Shown here: positions 54,788 to 63,298 of the stretch, piece by piece
Numbering within the stretch: the first letter of the stretch is position 1
How the letters are laid out: the number at the start of each line of letters is the position of its first letter
NCBI RefSeq assembly: GCF_006494535.1
Contig: NZ_VHIQ01000001.1
Span: forward strand, 124,001 to 188,000
Origin: Paucihalobacter ruber
GTDB lineage: Bacteria > Bacteroidota > Bacteroidia > Flavobacteriales > Flavobacteriaceae
Reading direction: 5' to 3'
Length of the DNA stretch: 64,000 nt
Notes under the pieces: model-generated
What the model saw: only the letters and a program-made list of their open reading frames with translations
Database searches by the model: none
What the model was told of the DNA's origin: nothing
Made by a program: the position numbers and the translations under genes

Positions 54788-56053
54788 ATGAATAATCCAC
54801 CAATATTTACCAACGATGCCATTGTTTTTGGCATTTTAATGTTATGCCTTGGCTTTGTTTTTTATACCGAATCTATCAAAACCGGCTTCTGGAAAAAATT
54901 CTACACCATTGTTCCCGGTCTCTTAATGTGTTACATGCTGCCGGCTATTTTTAATTCGCTGAATATAATCTCAGCCGAAACAACACAAACCTATTATATA
55001 GCCAGCCGATATTTATTACCTGCTTCACTGGTGTTGCTTACCATTAGTATAGACTTAAAAGCGGTTTTTAACCTTGGCTGGAAAGCATTGGTCATGTTTT
55101 TTACAGGAACTATTGGCATTATTATTGGCGGACCAATTGCAATTTTAATTATTTCAACCTTTTCACCCGAAACGGTTGGTGGCGAAGGATTTGATGCGGT
55201 TTGGCGCGGATTGGCTACTTTGGCCGGAAGTTGGATTGGCGGCGGTGCCAACCAGGCTGCCATGCTTGAAATTTATGAATATAACCAAACACTTTACGGC
55301 GGTATGGTATTGGTTGATATCGTTGTGGCTAACATTTGGATGGCTATTATTTTACTGGGAATTGGTAAACGCGCTAAAATTGACAAATGGCTTAAAGCCG
55401 ATAATACAGCAATTGATGAGTTACAAAATAAAGTAGAAGCCTTTAGCAAAAGCGTAATGCGCAATCCTACACTTACAGATTATATTATTATTCTTACGTT
55501 TGCATTCGTAGCTGTTGGCATAGCGCAGTTTGGCTCAGAGCATATTTCCAGTTTTTTAAATAACAATTTTGAAGCAGTGAGAGACCCAAAAAGTGCCTTA
55601 TCTTCTTTTGGCAGCGGTTTCTTTTGGCTAATTACTATTGCTACATTTATTGGAGTGTTCCTTTCTTTTACCAAAGCCCGTAATTACGAGGGCGCCGGTG
55701 CCAGTAAAATAGGAAGTATTTTTATTTATGTATTAGTAGCAACTATTGGAATGAAAATGGACTTGGGTAAAATTTTTGAAAATCCGGGATTAATTCTGAT
55801 TGGCTTAGTTTGGATGACCATTCATGCCGGCTTACTTATTATAGTAGCCAAATTAATTAAAGCACCCTACTTTTTTCTTGCCGTTGGAAGTCAAGCCAAC
55901 GTTGGTGGCGCAGCTTCGGCACCGGTGGTTGCAGCGGCATTCCATCCTTCACTTGCCACCGTAGGTGCACTGTTGGCGGTGTTTGGATACGTAGTTGGAA
56001 CCTATGGCGCTATTTTGTGTGCAGAGTTGATGAAAATTGTAGCTGCAGGTTAG
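54788..56053 (+). CDS. DUF819 family membrane protein (transporter-like)
   Basis: A 421-residue protein with about twelve membrane segments. Characteristic are the repeat around GSWIGGGANQAAMLEIYEYN and its counterpart GSQANVGGAASAPVVAAAFH, as in the DUF819 (YjcL-like) family. The glycine-rich GGANQAA motif lies in an inverted-repeat fold, so transport is likely. No substrate is known. It stands alone after the SPFH operon terminator. Confidence 0.9.
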   Translation: MNNPPIFTNDAIVFGILMLCLGFVFYTESIKTGFWKKFYTIVPGLLMCYMLPAIFNSLNIISAETTQTYYIASRYLLPASLVLLTISIDLKAVFNLGWKALVMFFTGTIGIIIGGPIAILIISTFSPETVGGEGFDAVWRGLATLAGSWIGGGANQAAMLEIYEYNQTLYGGMVLVDIVVANIWMAIILLGIGKRAKIDKWLKADNTAIDELQNKVEAFSKSVMRNPTLTDYIIILTFAFVAVGIAQFGSEHISSFLNNNFEAVRDPKSALSSFGSGFFWLITIATFIGVFLSFTKARNYEGAGASKIGSIFIYVLVATIGMKMDLGKIFENPGLILIGLVWMTIHAGLLIIVAKLIKAPYFFLAVGSQANVGGAASAPVVAAAFHPSLATVGALLAVFGYVVGTYGAILCAELMKIVAAG

Positions 56054-56103
56054 TAAAAAATCAAATAATAACAGATATTTGCCAACCTTAAAACGTTTAA
56101 ACC

Positions 56104-56799
56104 ATGCGCAATTTTATTGTTTGCCTTTTGATTTTATTAAGTGTTAGTTGCGAAAAAAAACAACCCGATTTAATCTTAAGTGGCACCATCAAAGATTTAA
56201 AAAAAGGAACTTTATATCTGGAACGATTTCAAGATACTGCCTTTCAAATTATAGACTCGGCCACGTTTCAAGGAATCAACACCTTTAAATTTGAACTAGA
56301 TCTACCCGAAGCTGAAGTTCTATTTTTGAGACTAAACAAAAGTAAAGACGAAAATAATGCTTTGGCAATTTTCGCCGATAAGGGCGCCATCGATGTAAGC
56401 TCTACTTTAAAAAACTTTGTTTTAGACGCTAAAATTTCAGGGTCAAAGCAACAAGATATCTTAGAAGAATATCTTAAAACTTTGAGTAGATTTAATGAAA
56501 AAAATCTTGATATCATCAAAGAACAATTAGATTTGGCAACTCAAGATTCTACCTACATCATTGAATATGACGAACAATATAATAAGCTTATAAGAAGTAA
56601 ATATTTATACACCATCAATTTTGCCTTAAGCCATAAAGACAGTGAAGTTGCTCCCTATTTGGCTTTAACCGAAATACCCGATGCCAACATCAAATATTTA
56701 GATACCATTTATAAAGTTTTAACTCCCGAAATTAAAGACTCCCGTTACGGATTGGAATTAAAAAAGGTTTTAGACGAATTTAGAAGTTTAGAGAATTAG
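56104..56799 (+). CDS. DUF4369-type lipoprotein
   Basis: A 231-residue lipoprotein: lipobox VSC with Cys16, then a DUF4369-like beta domain (about 22-110: LILSGTIKDLKKGTLYLERF) and a helical C-terminal half. The thioredoxin-like domain usually found after DUF4369 is not present, so it is a short form. It starts 50 bp after the DUF819 gene. Confidence 0.85.
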   Translation: MRNFIVCLLILLSVSCEKKQPDLILSGTIKDLKKGTLYLERFQDTAFQIIDSATFQGINTFKFELDLPEAEVLFLRLNKSKDENNALAIFADKGAIDVSSTLKNFVLDAKISGSKQQDILEEYLKTLSRFNEKNLDIIKEQLDLATQDSTYIIEYDEQYNKLIRSKYLYTINFALSHKDSEVAPYLALTEIPDANIKYLDTIYKVLTPEIKDSRYGLELKKVLDEFRSLEN

Positions 56800-56916
56800 A
56801 TTGTTTAACCTAACCATATCTAACTTCCTATTTCTCGAAATTACTAAGAGGTTTTAAGCTATAATTAACTTGCGCAGAAAAGGAAAGCACAGACTTCTTC
56901 CCTATTACAAAAAAAG

Positions 56917-56952
56917 AAAAACTCCAATAACTTTTGAAGTATTGGAGTTTTT
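56917..56952. terminator. Terminator, probably of tRNA-Thr
   Basis: AAAACTCCAATA pairs with TATTGGAGTTTT with a loop of about 10 nt and A/T-runs on both sides. On the minus strand it lies directly after tRNA-Thr (56956). Confidence 0.8.
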
Positions 56953-56955
56953 AAG

Positions 56956-57029
56956 AGCCGATAGAGGGACTCGAACCCACGACCTGCTGATTACAAATCA
57001 GCTGCTCTAGCCAGCTGAGCTACATCGGC
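56956..57029 (-). tRNA. tRNA-Thr (anticodon TGT)
   Basis: The 74-nt minus-strand sequence folds as a cloverleaf: acceptor GCCGATG/TATCGGC with one G-T pair, D-arm, anticodon stem CTGAT/ATCAG with anticodon TGT, and T-arm GTGGGTTCGAGTCCC. CCA is not encoded. A matching Bacteroidota promoter lies 13 bp upstream and a terminator directly downstream. Confidence 0.97.
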
Positions 57030-57041
57030 GAAAAATTTGCG

Positions 57042-57071
57042 CAAATTTAAATTAGAAATTCAAATTCGCAA
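57042..57071 (-). promoter_or_regulatory. Promoter of tRNA-Thr
   Basis: On the minus strand TTG (57071-57069), a 19-bp spacer and TAAATTTG (57049-57042) match the full TTG-N19-TAnnTTTG consensus. The -7 box is 13 bp upstream of the tRNA 5' end. Confidence 0.8.
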
Positions 57072-57076
57072 ATCTT

Positions 57077-57346
57077 CTACTTTAAATTATTTATTTTATT
57101 TATAAGCGCACGACCCTTAGTTTCAAGCTCTGCATTGATAGCTTTAAAATGAGCCTTTTTGTTGTCAACGCTACGGTCGTTTACCTTGGCTATTAAATCA
57201 TCAAACACTTCGATAGCTTCATCAATAATGGCATCGCCATCTTTGGTTGCCGAGCTGGCATTGGTTAATTCCCAAACATAAACGGCTTCAATAATATCAC
57301 CTAAAACATAGTTGATGTCTTTTTTTAAATCTCTTTTACTTGGCAT
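57077..57346 (-). CDS. Conserved-looking hypothetical protein (89 residues)
   Basis: A small helical cytoplasmic protein: MPSKRDLKKDINYVLGDIIE, with DGDAIIDEAIEVFDDLIAKV and a C-terminal basic helix. I have seen similar proteins in Bacteroidota but no function is known. It has its own TACTTTTG box on the minus strand (57375-57368), so it is independent of manA. Confidence 0.7.
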   Translation of the reverse strand: MPSKRDLKKDINYVLGDIIEAVYVWELTNASSATKDGDAIIDEAIEVFDDLIAKVNDRSVDNKKAHFKAINAELETKGRALINKINNLK

Positions 57347-57367
57347 GATTAAATTATTTTATGGGTA

Positions 57368-57375
57368 CAAAAGTA
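57368..57375 (-). promoter_or_regulatory. -7 box of the 89-residue protein gene
   Basis: TACTTTTG on the minus strand, 21 bp before the start codon, fits TAnnTTTG. Confidence 0.45.
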
Positions 57376-57417
57376 GTAAAACTGTGTTCATTGTTAATTA
57401 AAATTCAATAATTTCAA

Positions 57418-58383
57418 CTAAACATAAACTTCTAATAATTTGGCGCGCTTTGCTGAAATTTGATAAGTTTTTAAAATAGCCGGCAATAATAAAGTTTCTC
57501 CGGCTTTTATTTGAATGCCTTGGTTATTGTAAATTATATCGGCTTCACCTTCAACACACATATAAATCATAAACGAATCGTTATGGTTTTCTTTTTGTAA
57601 AACTGTATTTAAATTGATATAATTGGTGGTAAAATATGGACAAGATACCATTTGATTAGGTTGATTTTCGGATTGATCATAACCTACTTTATAATTATTT
57701 GGCATGTTGAAATCAATCGCATCTATGGCCAAATCATTGTGAAGTTCTCTGGCGTTTCCTTCATCATCAACTCTATCCCAATCGTAAACTCTATATGTAA
57801 TATCACTGGTTTGTTGTATTTCGGCAAGCAAAACTCCTGCGCCAATGGCATGAACGCGACCAACTTCTATAAAAAAAGTATCGCCCGCATTAACCGGCTC
57901 AAAACTTAAAATTTCTGGAAGGGTTTTGTTTTCTAAATGCTCAAGATAGGTTTCGACGTTCATATCTTGGTTAAAACCAACTATAAGATTAGCTCCTTTA
58001 TCGGCTTGCATCACATACCACATTTCGGTTTTACCAAATGAGTTGTGTCTTTTTGATGCCAATTCATCATTGGGATGCAACTGAATTGACAAATCCTCTC
58101 TGGCGTCGATAAACTTAATGAGTAATGGAAATTTGGTTCCGAAGGTTTTAGCATTCTTTTCACCCAAAATATCCTTAGGAGATTGCTCCAACAACCACTT
58201 TAGAGATTTTCCTCGGTACATGCCATTACAGATAATTGAAGTATCTCCTTCAACATCGCTAATCTCCCAACTTTCTCCAAGTTGTTCTGATTGCGAATCT
58301 TTACCTAAAACAGACGTTAATTTGCTGCCGCCCCAGATTTTTTCCTTTAATATGGGTGTAAACTTTAATGGATAGAGTTCCAA
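57418..58383 (-). CDS. manA: Mannose-6-phosphate isomerase, class I
   Basis: A zinc cupin that interconverts mannose-6-P and fructose-6-P. The 321-residue short form. Zinc ligands are Gln101 and His103 (QLHPND), Glu120 (KTEMWY) and His178 (VHAIGAG); the catalytic Arg198 is in TYRVYDW. It is the third gene of the idi-queD-manA run, 12 bp after queD. Confidence 0.94.
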   Translation of the reverse strand: MELYPLKFTPILKEKIWGGSKLTSVLGKDSQSEQLGESWEISDVEGDTSIICNGMYRGKSLKWLLEQSPKDILGEKNAKTFGTKFPLLIKFIDAREDLSIQLHPNDELASKRHNSFGKTEMWYVMQADKGANLIVGFNQDMNVETYLEHLENKTLPEILSFEPVNAGDTFFIEVGRVHAIGAGVLLAEIQQTSDITYRVYDWDRVDDEGNARELHNDLAIDAIDFNMPNNYKVGYDQSENQPNQMVSCPYFTTNYINLNTVLQKENHNDSFMIYMCVEGEADIIYNNQGIQIKAGETLLLPAILKTYQISAKRAKLLEVYV

Positions 58384-58395
58384 TGAGCTGTATTT

Positions 58396-58806
58396 TTAGT
58401 TTCCTGAATAGCTTACAAAGTTACGAGGTGTTTCGTAAAGTGTGACTTCAAGGTCCAAATTTTTTCCAAGTTTAGCTTTTATTTTATTGTAAATAACAAC
58501 AACAATATTTTCGGCAGTTGGATTTAACTCTTGAAATTCCGGCACATCCAGATTGAGGTTCTTGTGATCAAAAGCGTCTTCAACTTCGGCTTTTATGATG
58601 TCTTTTAAAATTTTCACATCTATAACATAGCCGGTTTCAGGATCAATATTACCAGTTACACTAGCAATTAATTCATAATTATGCCCGTGGTAATTTGGGT
58701 TGTTGCATTTGCCAAATACCTCATTGTTTTTTTCAAAACTCCAGTCTTTTCTGTACAATCTGTGAGCGGCATTAAAATGGGCTCTTCTACTAACGGTAAC
58801 TCTCAT
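58396..58806 (-). CDS. queD: 6-carboxytetrahydropterin synthase family (QueD/PTPS)
   Basis: A 136-residue T-fold enzyme. Zinc histidines are in RRAHFNAAHRLY and in the NYHGHNY segment, preceded by the catalytic Cys of FGKCNNPNYHGHNY. The acid-base pair near DHKNLNLDVPEF is present. It should make 6-carboxytetrahydropterin for queuosine, though the family also has PTPS-like members. Its start overlaps idi by 17 bp, so it is coupled. Confidence 0.9.
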   Translation of the reverse strand: MRVTVSRRAHFNAAHRLYRKDWSFEKNNEVFGKCNNPNYHGHNYELIASVTGNIDPETGYVIDVKILKDIIKAEVEDAFDHKNLNLDVPEFQELNPTAENIVVVIYNKIKAKLGKNLDLEVTLYETPRNFVSYSGN

Positions 58807-59329
58807 TGGGCGCAGTGATTAAAAAGTTATAAAACTTGTCAAAAATAATTTTAAACCAAGCTGTGTAAAGCTCTGGTTGTTTTGCTATATCGGCTTTTAC
58901 GTCGTCTAAGGTCATCCACTTCCACCCAGCCACCTCATCTAAATTAATTAATGGGGCATCATTATAGGTTCCAACCAAGATATGATCAAATTCGTGCTCT
59001 GTTAATCCGTTATCAAAAGGGGCTTTATAAATAAAAGACATGGTTTCTTTTAGTTCGGTCACAAAACCCATCTCTTCTTGCAAACGTCTTTTACCGGCTT
59101 GTATATTAGATTCACCTTCACGTTGGTGACTACAACAAGTATTGGTCCACAATCCAGGCGAATGGTATTTAGTTAATGCTCTTTGCTGAAGCATTAATTC
59201 CTTTTTATCATTAAAGACAAACACTGAAAAGGCCCTGTGCAATACAGCTTTTTCGTGCGCCTCCATTTTAGGCATCAGCCCGATGGGTTCATCGTTTTCG
59301 TTAACGAGGATGACTTTTTCTTCATTCAT
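58790..59329 (-). CDS. idi: Isopentenyl-diphosphate delta-isomerase, type 1
   Basis: A Nudix-fold enzyme that interconverts IPP and DMAPP. Catalytic Cys in NTCCSHQ, the Nudix-like box EGESNIQAGKRRLQEEMGF and the acidic HEFDHIL are present. I use ATG 59329: the longer start at 59347 would lie in the -7 box TAACTTTG (59343-59336). Length 179 residues. First gene of the run. Confidence 0.93.
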   Translation of the reverse strand: MNEEKVILVNENDEPIGLMPKMEAHEKAVLHRAFSVFVFNDKKELMLQQRALTKYHSPGLWTNTCCSHQREGESNIQAGKRRLQEEMGFVTELKETMSFIYKAPFDNGLTEHEFDHILVGTYNDAPLINLDEVAGWKWMTLDDVKADIAKQPELYTAWFKIIFDKFYNFLITAPNESYR

Positions 59330-59335
59330 AGCATA

Positions 59336-59343
59336 CAAAGTTA
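59336..59343 (-). promoter_or_regulatory. -7 box of idi
   Basis: TAACTTTG on the minus strand ends 6 bp before ATG 59329, so the transcript would be almost leaderless. Confidence 0.45.
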
Positions 59344-59426
59344 CCAACTAAAACTACAAAAAATTCTAATGTTTTCATAAAATTAAAATGCTTCAACCTT
59401 TGCGTTTTAAATGTATAACGAAGTGT

Positions 59427-59434
59427 TATCTTTG
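59427..59434 (+). promoter_or_regulatory. -7 box of prfC
   Basis: TATCTTTG, 21 bp before the ATG at 59456, fits TAnnTTTG. A TTG (59400-59402) is 24 bp upstream, slightly too far. Confidence 0.5.
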
Positions 59435-59455
59435 CACCACTTTTGCTAGAGGAAT

Positions 59456-61042
59456 ATGACATTTATTGAAGAAATTAACAGACGAAGAACTTTTGGGATT
59501 ATTTCGCATCCCGATGCTGGTAAAACAACACTTACCGAGAAATTGTTATTGTTTGGTGGCGCCATACAAGAAGCCGGTGCCGTTAAAAATAACAAAATAA
59601 AGAAATCTGCTACCAGCGATTTTATGGAAATCGAAAAGCAAAGAGGTATTTCGGTAGCCACTTCGGTTTTGGCTTTTGATTATAAAAATTACAAAATCAA
59701 TATTTTAGATACACCCGGACACAAAGACTTTGCCGAAGATACATTTAGAACACTCACAGCCGTAGATAGTGTAATTGTAGTAGTAGATGTCGCCAAAGGT
59801 GTTGAGGAACAAACCGAAAAACTAGTTGAAGTTTGCCGAATGCGCAATATTCCGATGATTGTTTTTATCAATAAATTAGACCGCGAAGGAAAAGATGCCT
59901 TTGACTTGTTAGATGAAATCGAGCAAAAATTGGGTCTAACTGTTTGTCCGCTGAGTTTTCCTATAGGCATGGGCTGGGAATTTAAAGGAATCTATAATAT
60001 CTGGGAGAAAAACATCAATTTATTTAGTGGCGATAGTAGAAAAAATATTGAAGATACCGTTGAAATTTCAGATTTAAATTCAGGCGAAATAGACCGATTG
60101 GTTGGTAACAAAGCAGCTGATAAATTACGCGAAGAACTGGAACTTGTAGAAGGGATTTATCCTGAGTTCGACAAAGAAGCCTATTTAAAAAGTGAATTGC
60201 AACCGGTGTTTTTTGGTTCGGCTTTGAATAATTTTGGTGTAAGAGAACTACTGGATTGTTTTGTTGAAATTGCACCAAAACCAAAACCCAAGTACAGTGA
60301 AGAGCGTTTGGTAGAGCCTCAAGAAAATAAATTTACAGGATTTGTGTTTAAAATCCATGCCAATATGGACCCCAATCACAGAGATAGATTGGCATTTATT
60401 AAAATAGTTTCCGGAAAATTTGAACGCAATACACCCTATTTACATGTAAGACACAATAAAAAATTTAAATTTTCTAGTCCGAATGCCTTCTTCGCCGAGA
60501 AAAAAGAAATTGTAGATGTTTCTTATCCCGGCGACATCGTTGGTTTACACGATACCGGAAATTTTAAAATTGGCGATACTCTTACCGAAGGCGAAGTGAT
60601 ACATTACAAAGGTATTCCAAGTTTTTCACCAGAACATTTCAGATACATTAATAATGCAGACCCTATGAAGGCCAAGCAGTTGTACAAAGGAATTGACCAG
60701 TTAATGGATGAAGGTGTGGCGCAGCTTTTTACGTTAGAACTAAACGGCAGAAAGGTAATTGGAACGGTTGGCGCTTTACAGTACGAAGTTATTCAATACA
60801 GATTGGAGCATGAGTACGGTGCCAAATGTTCTTATGAAAACCTAAGTGTACACAAGGCATGCTGGGTTGAACCAGAGGATGAAAAGAACGAAGAATTCAA
60901 AGAATTTCTTAGAGTAAAACAACGGTTTTTGGCCAAAGACAAACAAGATCAACTGGTGTTTTTTGCCGATTCTCCTTTTTCGTTACAAATGACACAACAG
61001 AAATATCCAAGTATTAAATTTCATATGACTTCAGAATTTTAG
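59456..61042 (+). CDS. prfC: Peptide chain release factor 3
   Basis: A translational GTPase that recycles RF1 and RF2. GIISHPDAGKTTLTEKLLLF with the P-loop, DTPGHKD and NKLD are visible, as are the domain II and III blocks. The 528 residues match RF3. It lies alone and divergent to idi. Confidence 0.96.
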   Translation: MTFIEEINRRRTFGIISHPDAGKTTLTEKLLLFGGAIQEAGAVKNNKIKKSATSDFMEIEKQRGISVATSVLAFDYKNYKINILDTPGHKDFAEDTFRTLTAVDSVIVVVDVAKGVEEQTEKLVEVCRMRNIPMIVFINKLDREGKDAFDLLDEIEQKLGLTVCPLSFPIGMGWEFKGIYNIWEKNINLFSGDSRKNIEDTVEISDLNSGEIDRLVGNKAADKLREELELVEGIYPEFDKEAYLKSELQPVFFGSALNNFGVRELLDCFVEIAPKPKPKYSEERLVEPQENKFTGFVFKIHANMDPNHRDRLAFIKIVSGKFERNTPYLHVRHNKKFKFSSPNAFFAEKKEIVDVSYPGDIVGLHDTGNFKIGDTLTEGEVIHYKGIPSFSPEHFRYINNADPMKAKQLYKGIDQLMDEGVAQLFTLELNGRKVIGTVGALQYEVIQYRLEHEYGAKCSYENLSVHKACWVEPEDEKNEEFKEFLRVKQRFLAKDKQDQLVFFADSPFSLQMTQQKYPSIKFHMTSEF

Positions 61043-61127
61043 ACTGTTAATAACCTCTTAATAATTTAGAACAACATCAAAAATAAAAATCACTGTAATT
61101 GAATACTTTTATGTTCTAAAATAAATT

Positions 61128-63071
61128 GTGATTTTTTTGGGATTCAAAAGTTTAATAGTCAATTGTATTGTGTGGCTGCTGTTTTCGGCTGCAACATTGC
61201 ATGGGCAAAATAGCACGATTCAGCATACAGTAAAAAAAGGCGAAAATGTTTATCGGCTATCACTTAAATACGGCGTAAGCATCAATGATATATACCGCTT
61301 AAATCCTGACGCCCGCGATTATATTAAAACTGGTGAAATTTTATTAATTCCTACAAACACAACCAGTCAAAATGCTTCAGAAGATACTGCAGTAAATGGT
61401 GTTTATACAGTTAAAAGAGGTGAAACAAAATTTGGCTTATCAAAAAAGTTTGGAGTTTCAATTAGCGAACTGGAAAACGCCAATCCATTCATTAAAAATG
61501 GGCTCCAGGCTGGGCATCGCTTAAAAATACCAAACGGCAGTAATCAGACAGAAACGGCAGTTTCAAATGCAGACGGTTCACATAAAGTTTTAAAAGGAGA
61601 AACCCTTTGGGGTATTTCACGTCTATACAATATGAGTTTAGACGAGCTGAAAAAAATTAATAATTTTAAGACAGGTCAAATTTTATTAGAGGGTGAAGTG
61701 CTATTGGTTGATAACAAACAAAATATAACAAACAATAACACTTATACAGTTCTAAAAGGAGACACCAAGTACGGTTTATCTAAAAAATTTAATACTACTG
61801 TAGGCGAACTGGAGCGCCTGAACCCTTCAATAGTAAGCATGTTGAAAGCGGGTGATGTCATCGTTTTTGAATCATTAAAAAATGAAATTAAAATTACGAA
61901 ATCAGAAGAAGATTTAAGCATTGAATCGGAAGAAAAGGAAATCGAGGCCGATGATAACTGGTATGTTATAAAACCTAAAGAAACACTCTATAGTTTGTCA
62001 AAGAAAACAAACATGTCTATAGATGAATTAACAACAATAAATCCTAAACTTAAACAAGCTGTACTAGCCGGAGACAGTATTAAAATCAAAAACTCTATAC
62101 CCGACAAAATCAACGAAACATTGGCTGCTACTGAACTTGAAGGTCGATTTCAAACAAATATATTTTGGTATCATCCCGAATCGGAGTCAGGCGAAAATAT
62201 TTCAAAAAACAATAATGACTATTATACAGGCATTAAGAATGCTATTAGCAATATTTCTTCTGGCCTCGATAAGGTTAAAGTAATAACAAATTCATCATTT
62301 GATCCAACCTCTGATAATTTGGGGACTAAAACAGATGAAATATTTCATATTATACCTCAACCGAAATTCAATAATAATATTGCAGATCTAGGTAATTTTG
62401 AATTTCGTTTTTTCGAAAATAGTTCGCCCCAAACAAAAATGATAAAATCTCTGGTGTCTGATTCTCAAATGAGAATCAAAATGCTTTCCTTTTTGAATTC
62501 TACAAAAGCTAATATAATTTGTGTTTACGACGACGAAAATTCAGATAATATACCTCTAATTGAAAATTCTATTCCTAGTATTAAATTGATGAAATTGAAT
62601 AGAAATGGAAGTTTCAAATCTAATGATTTACAAAATCTTTTAGATTCAAATAGAATAAATTATGTCATTATTGAAAGTAAAAAAACCGGAGCCTATTTAA
62701 ATGTGTCAACCCTGCTATTAAAAGAACTTTCTAAATATAACAGTCAGTTAGCAGTACTTGATCAAAAAAATATTCCTGATGAATCTGATGTTTCTATTAA
62801 GCGATTTAAAATTTTAAAATTGATGTATCCCATGGCTTATAATCCTAATTATATAGATAGCAGAAACCTGATAAATCAAATAGGGTATATGGTAAATTAT
62901 GACGTTATTAACCGTATTTCTTCGCAGGGAATAAAAGGGTTTAGTAAAATATCTGAGGTTTTAGGATCGAGTTTTAAATATGTCATCATTGGTGATACAA
63001 TTCAAAATACAGCTGTTTCAATCTATACTTATGGCGAAAACTCGAATGCTGAATTATTGGGAACTTATTAG
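61128..63071 (+). CDS. Five-LysM protein with a C-terminal periplasmic-binding-like domain
   Basis: A 647-residue exported protein with a GTG start. Signal peptide (about 8-27), five LysM domains (about 32-75, 92-135, 151-194, 205-247, 278-320; the segments HTVKKGENVYRLSLKYGVSI and YTVKRGETKFGLSKKFGVSI show the pattern), then a domain of about 310 residues that resembles a type 1 periplasmic-binding fold. NCBI-style names for this architecture are PBP1-and-LysM proteins, as I recall. Peptidoglycan binding by the LysM part is expected; the ligand of the PBP-like part is unknown. Confidence 0.85.
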   Translation: MIFLGFKSLIVNCIVWLLFSAATLHGQNSTIQHTVKKGENVYRLSLKYGVSINDIYRLNPDARDYIKTGEILLIPTNTTSQNASEDTAVNGVYTVKRGETKFGLSKKFGVSISELENANPFIKNGLQAGHRLKIPNGSNQTETAVSNADGSHKVLKGETLWGISRLYNMSLDELKKINNFKTGQILLEGEVLLVDNKQNITNNNTYTVLKGDTKYGLSKKFNTTVGELERLNPSIVSMLKAGDVIVFESLKNEIKITKSEEDLSIESEEKEIEADDNWYVIKPKETLYSLSKKTNMSIDELTTINPKLKQAVLAGDSIKIKNSIPDKINETLAATELEGRFQTNIFWYHPESESGENISKNNNDYYTGIKNAISNISSGLDKVKVITNSSFDPTSDNLGTKTDEIFHIIPQPKFNNNIADLGNFEFRFFENSSPQTKMIKSLVSDSQMRIKMLSFLNSTKANIICVYDDENSDNIPLIENSIPSIKLMKLNRNGSFKSNDLQNLLDSNRINYVIIESKKTGAYLNVSTLLLKELSKYNSQLAVLDQKNIPDESDVSIKRFKILKLMYPMAYNPNYIDSRNLINQIGYMVNYDVINRISSQGIKGFSKISEVLGSSFKYVIIGDTIQNTAVSIYTYGENSNAELLGTY

Positions 63072-63155
63072 AGGAAATTCAATTTAATCCGTTAATTATA
63101 ATAAAAAAGTAAGAATTATTTTAAATATGTTTCCCGAAGGCACTGATTATTTTTG

Positions 63156-63184
63156 TTGTTGTAAAATTTAATTTTATACCTTTG
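63156..63184 (+). promoter_or_regulatory. Promoter of the large secreted repeat protein
   Basis: TTG (63156-63158), an 18-bp spacer and TACCTTTG (63177-63184) match the Bacteroidota consensus closely. It lies 115 bp upstream of the ATG at 63299. Confidence 0.65.
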
Positions 63185-63298
63185 GTTAAAATCACAAACT
63201 TAATTTTATATGAACTCCTTTATAATGTTAGGCATTTGACACAGGTTCAATTTTCAGATTACAGGGTCTTTAGTTTATACTTTAAAATAACTTAATGA

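Noticed and set aside
59330-59347. Upstream ATG of idi at 59347
   Set aside because: It overlaps the -7 box, so a transcript from that promoter would not contain it.
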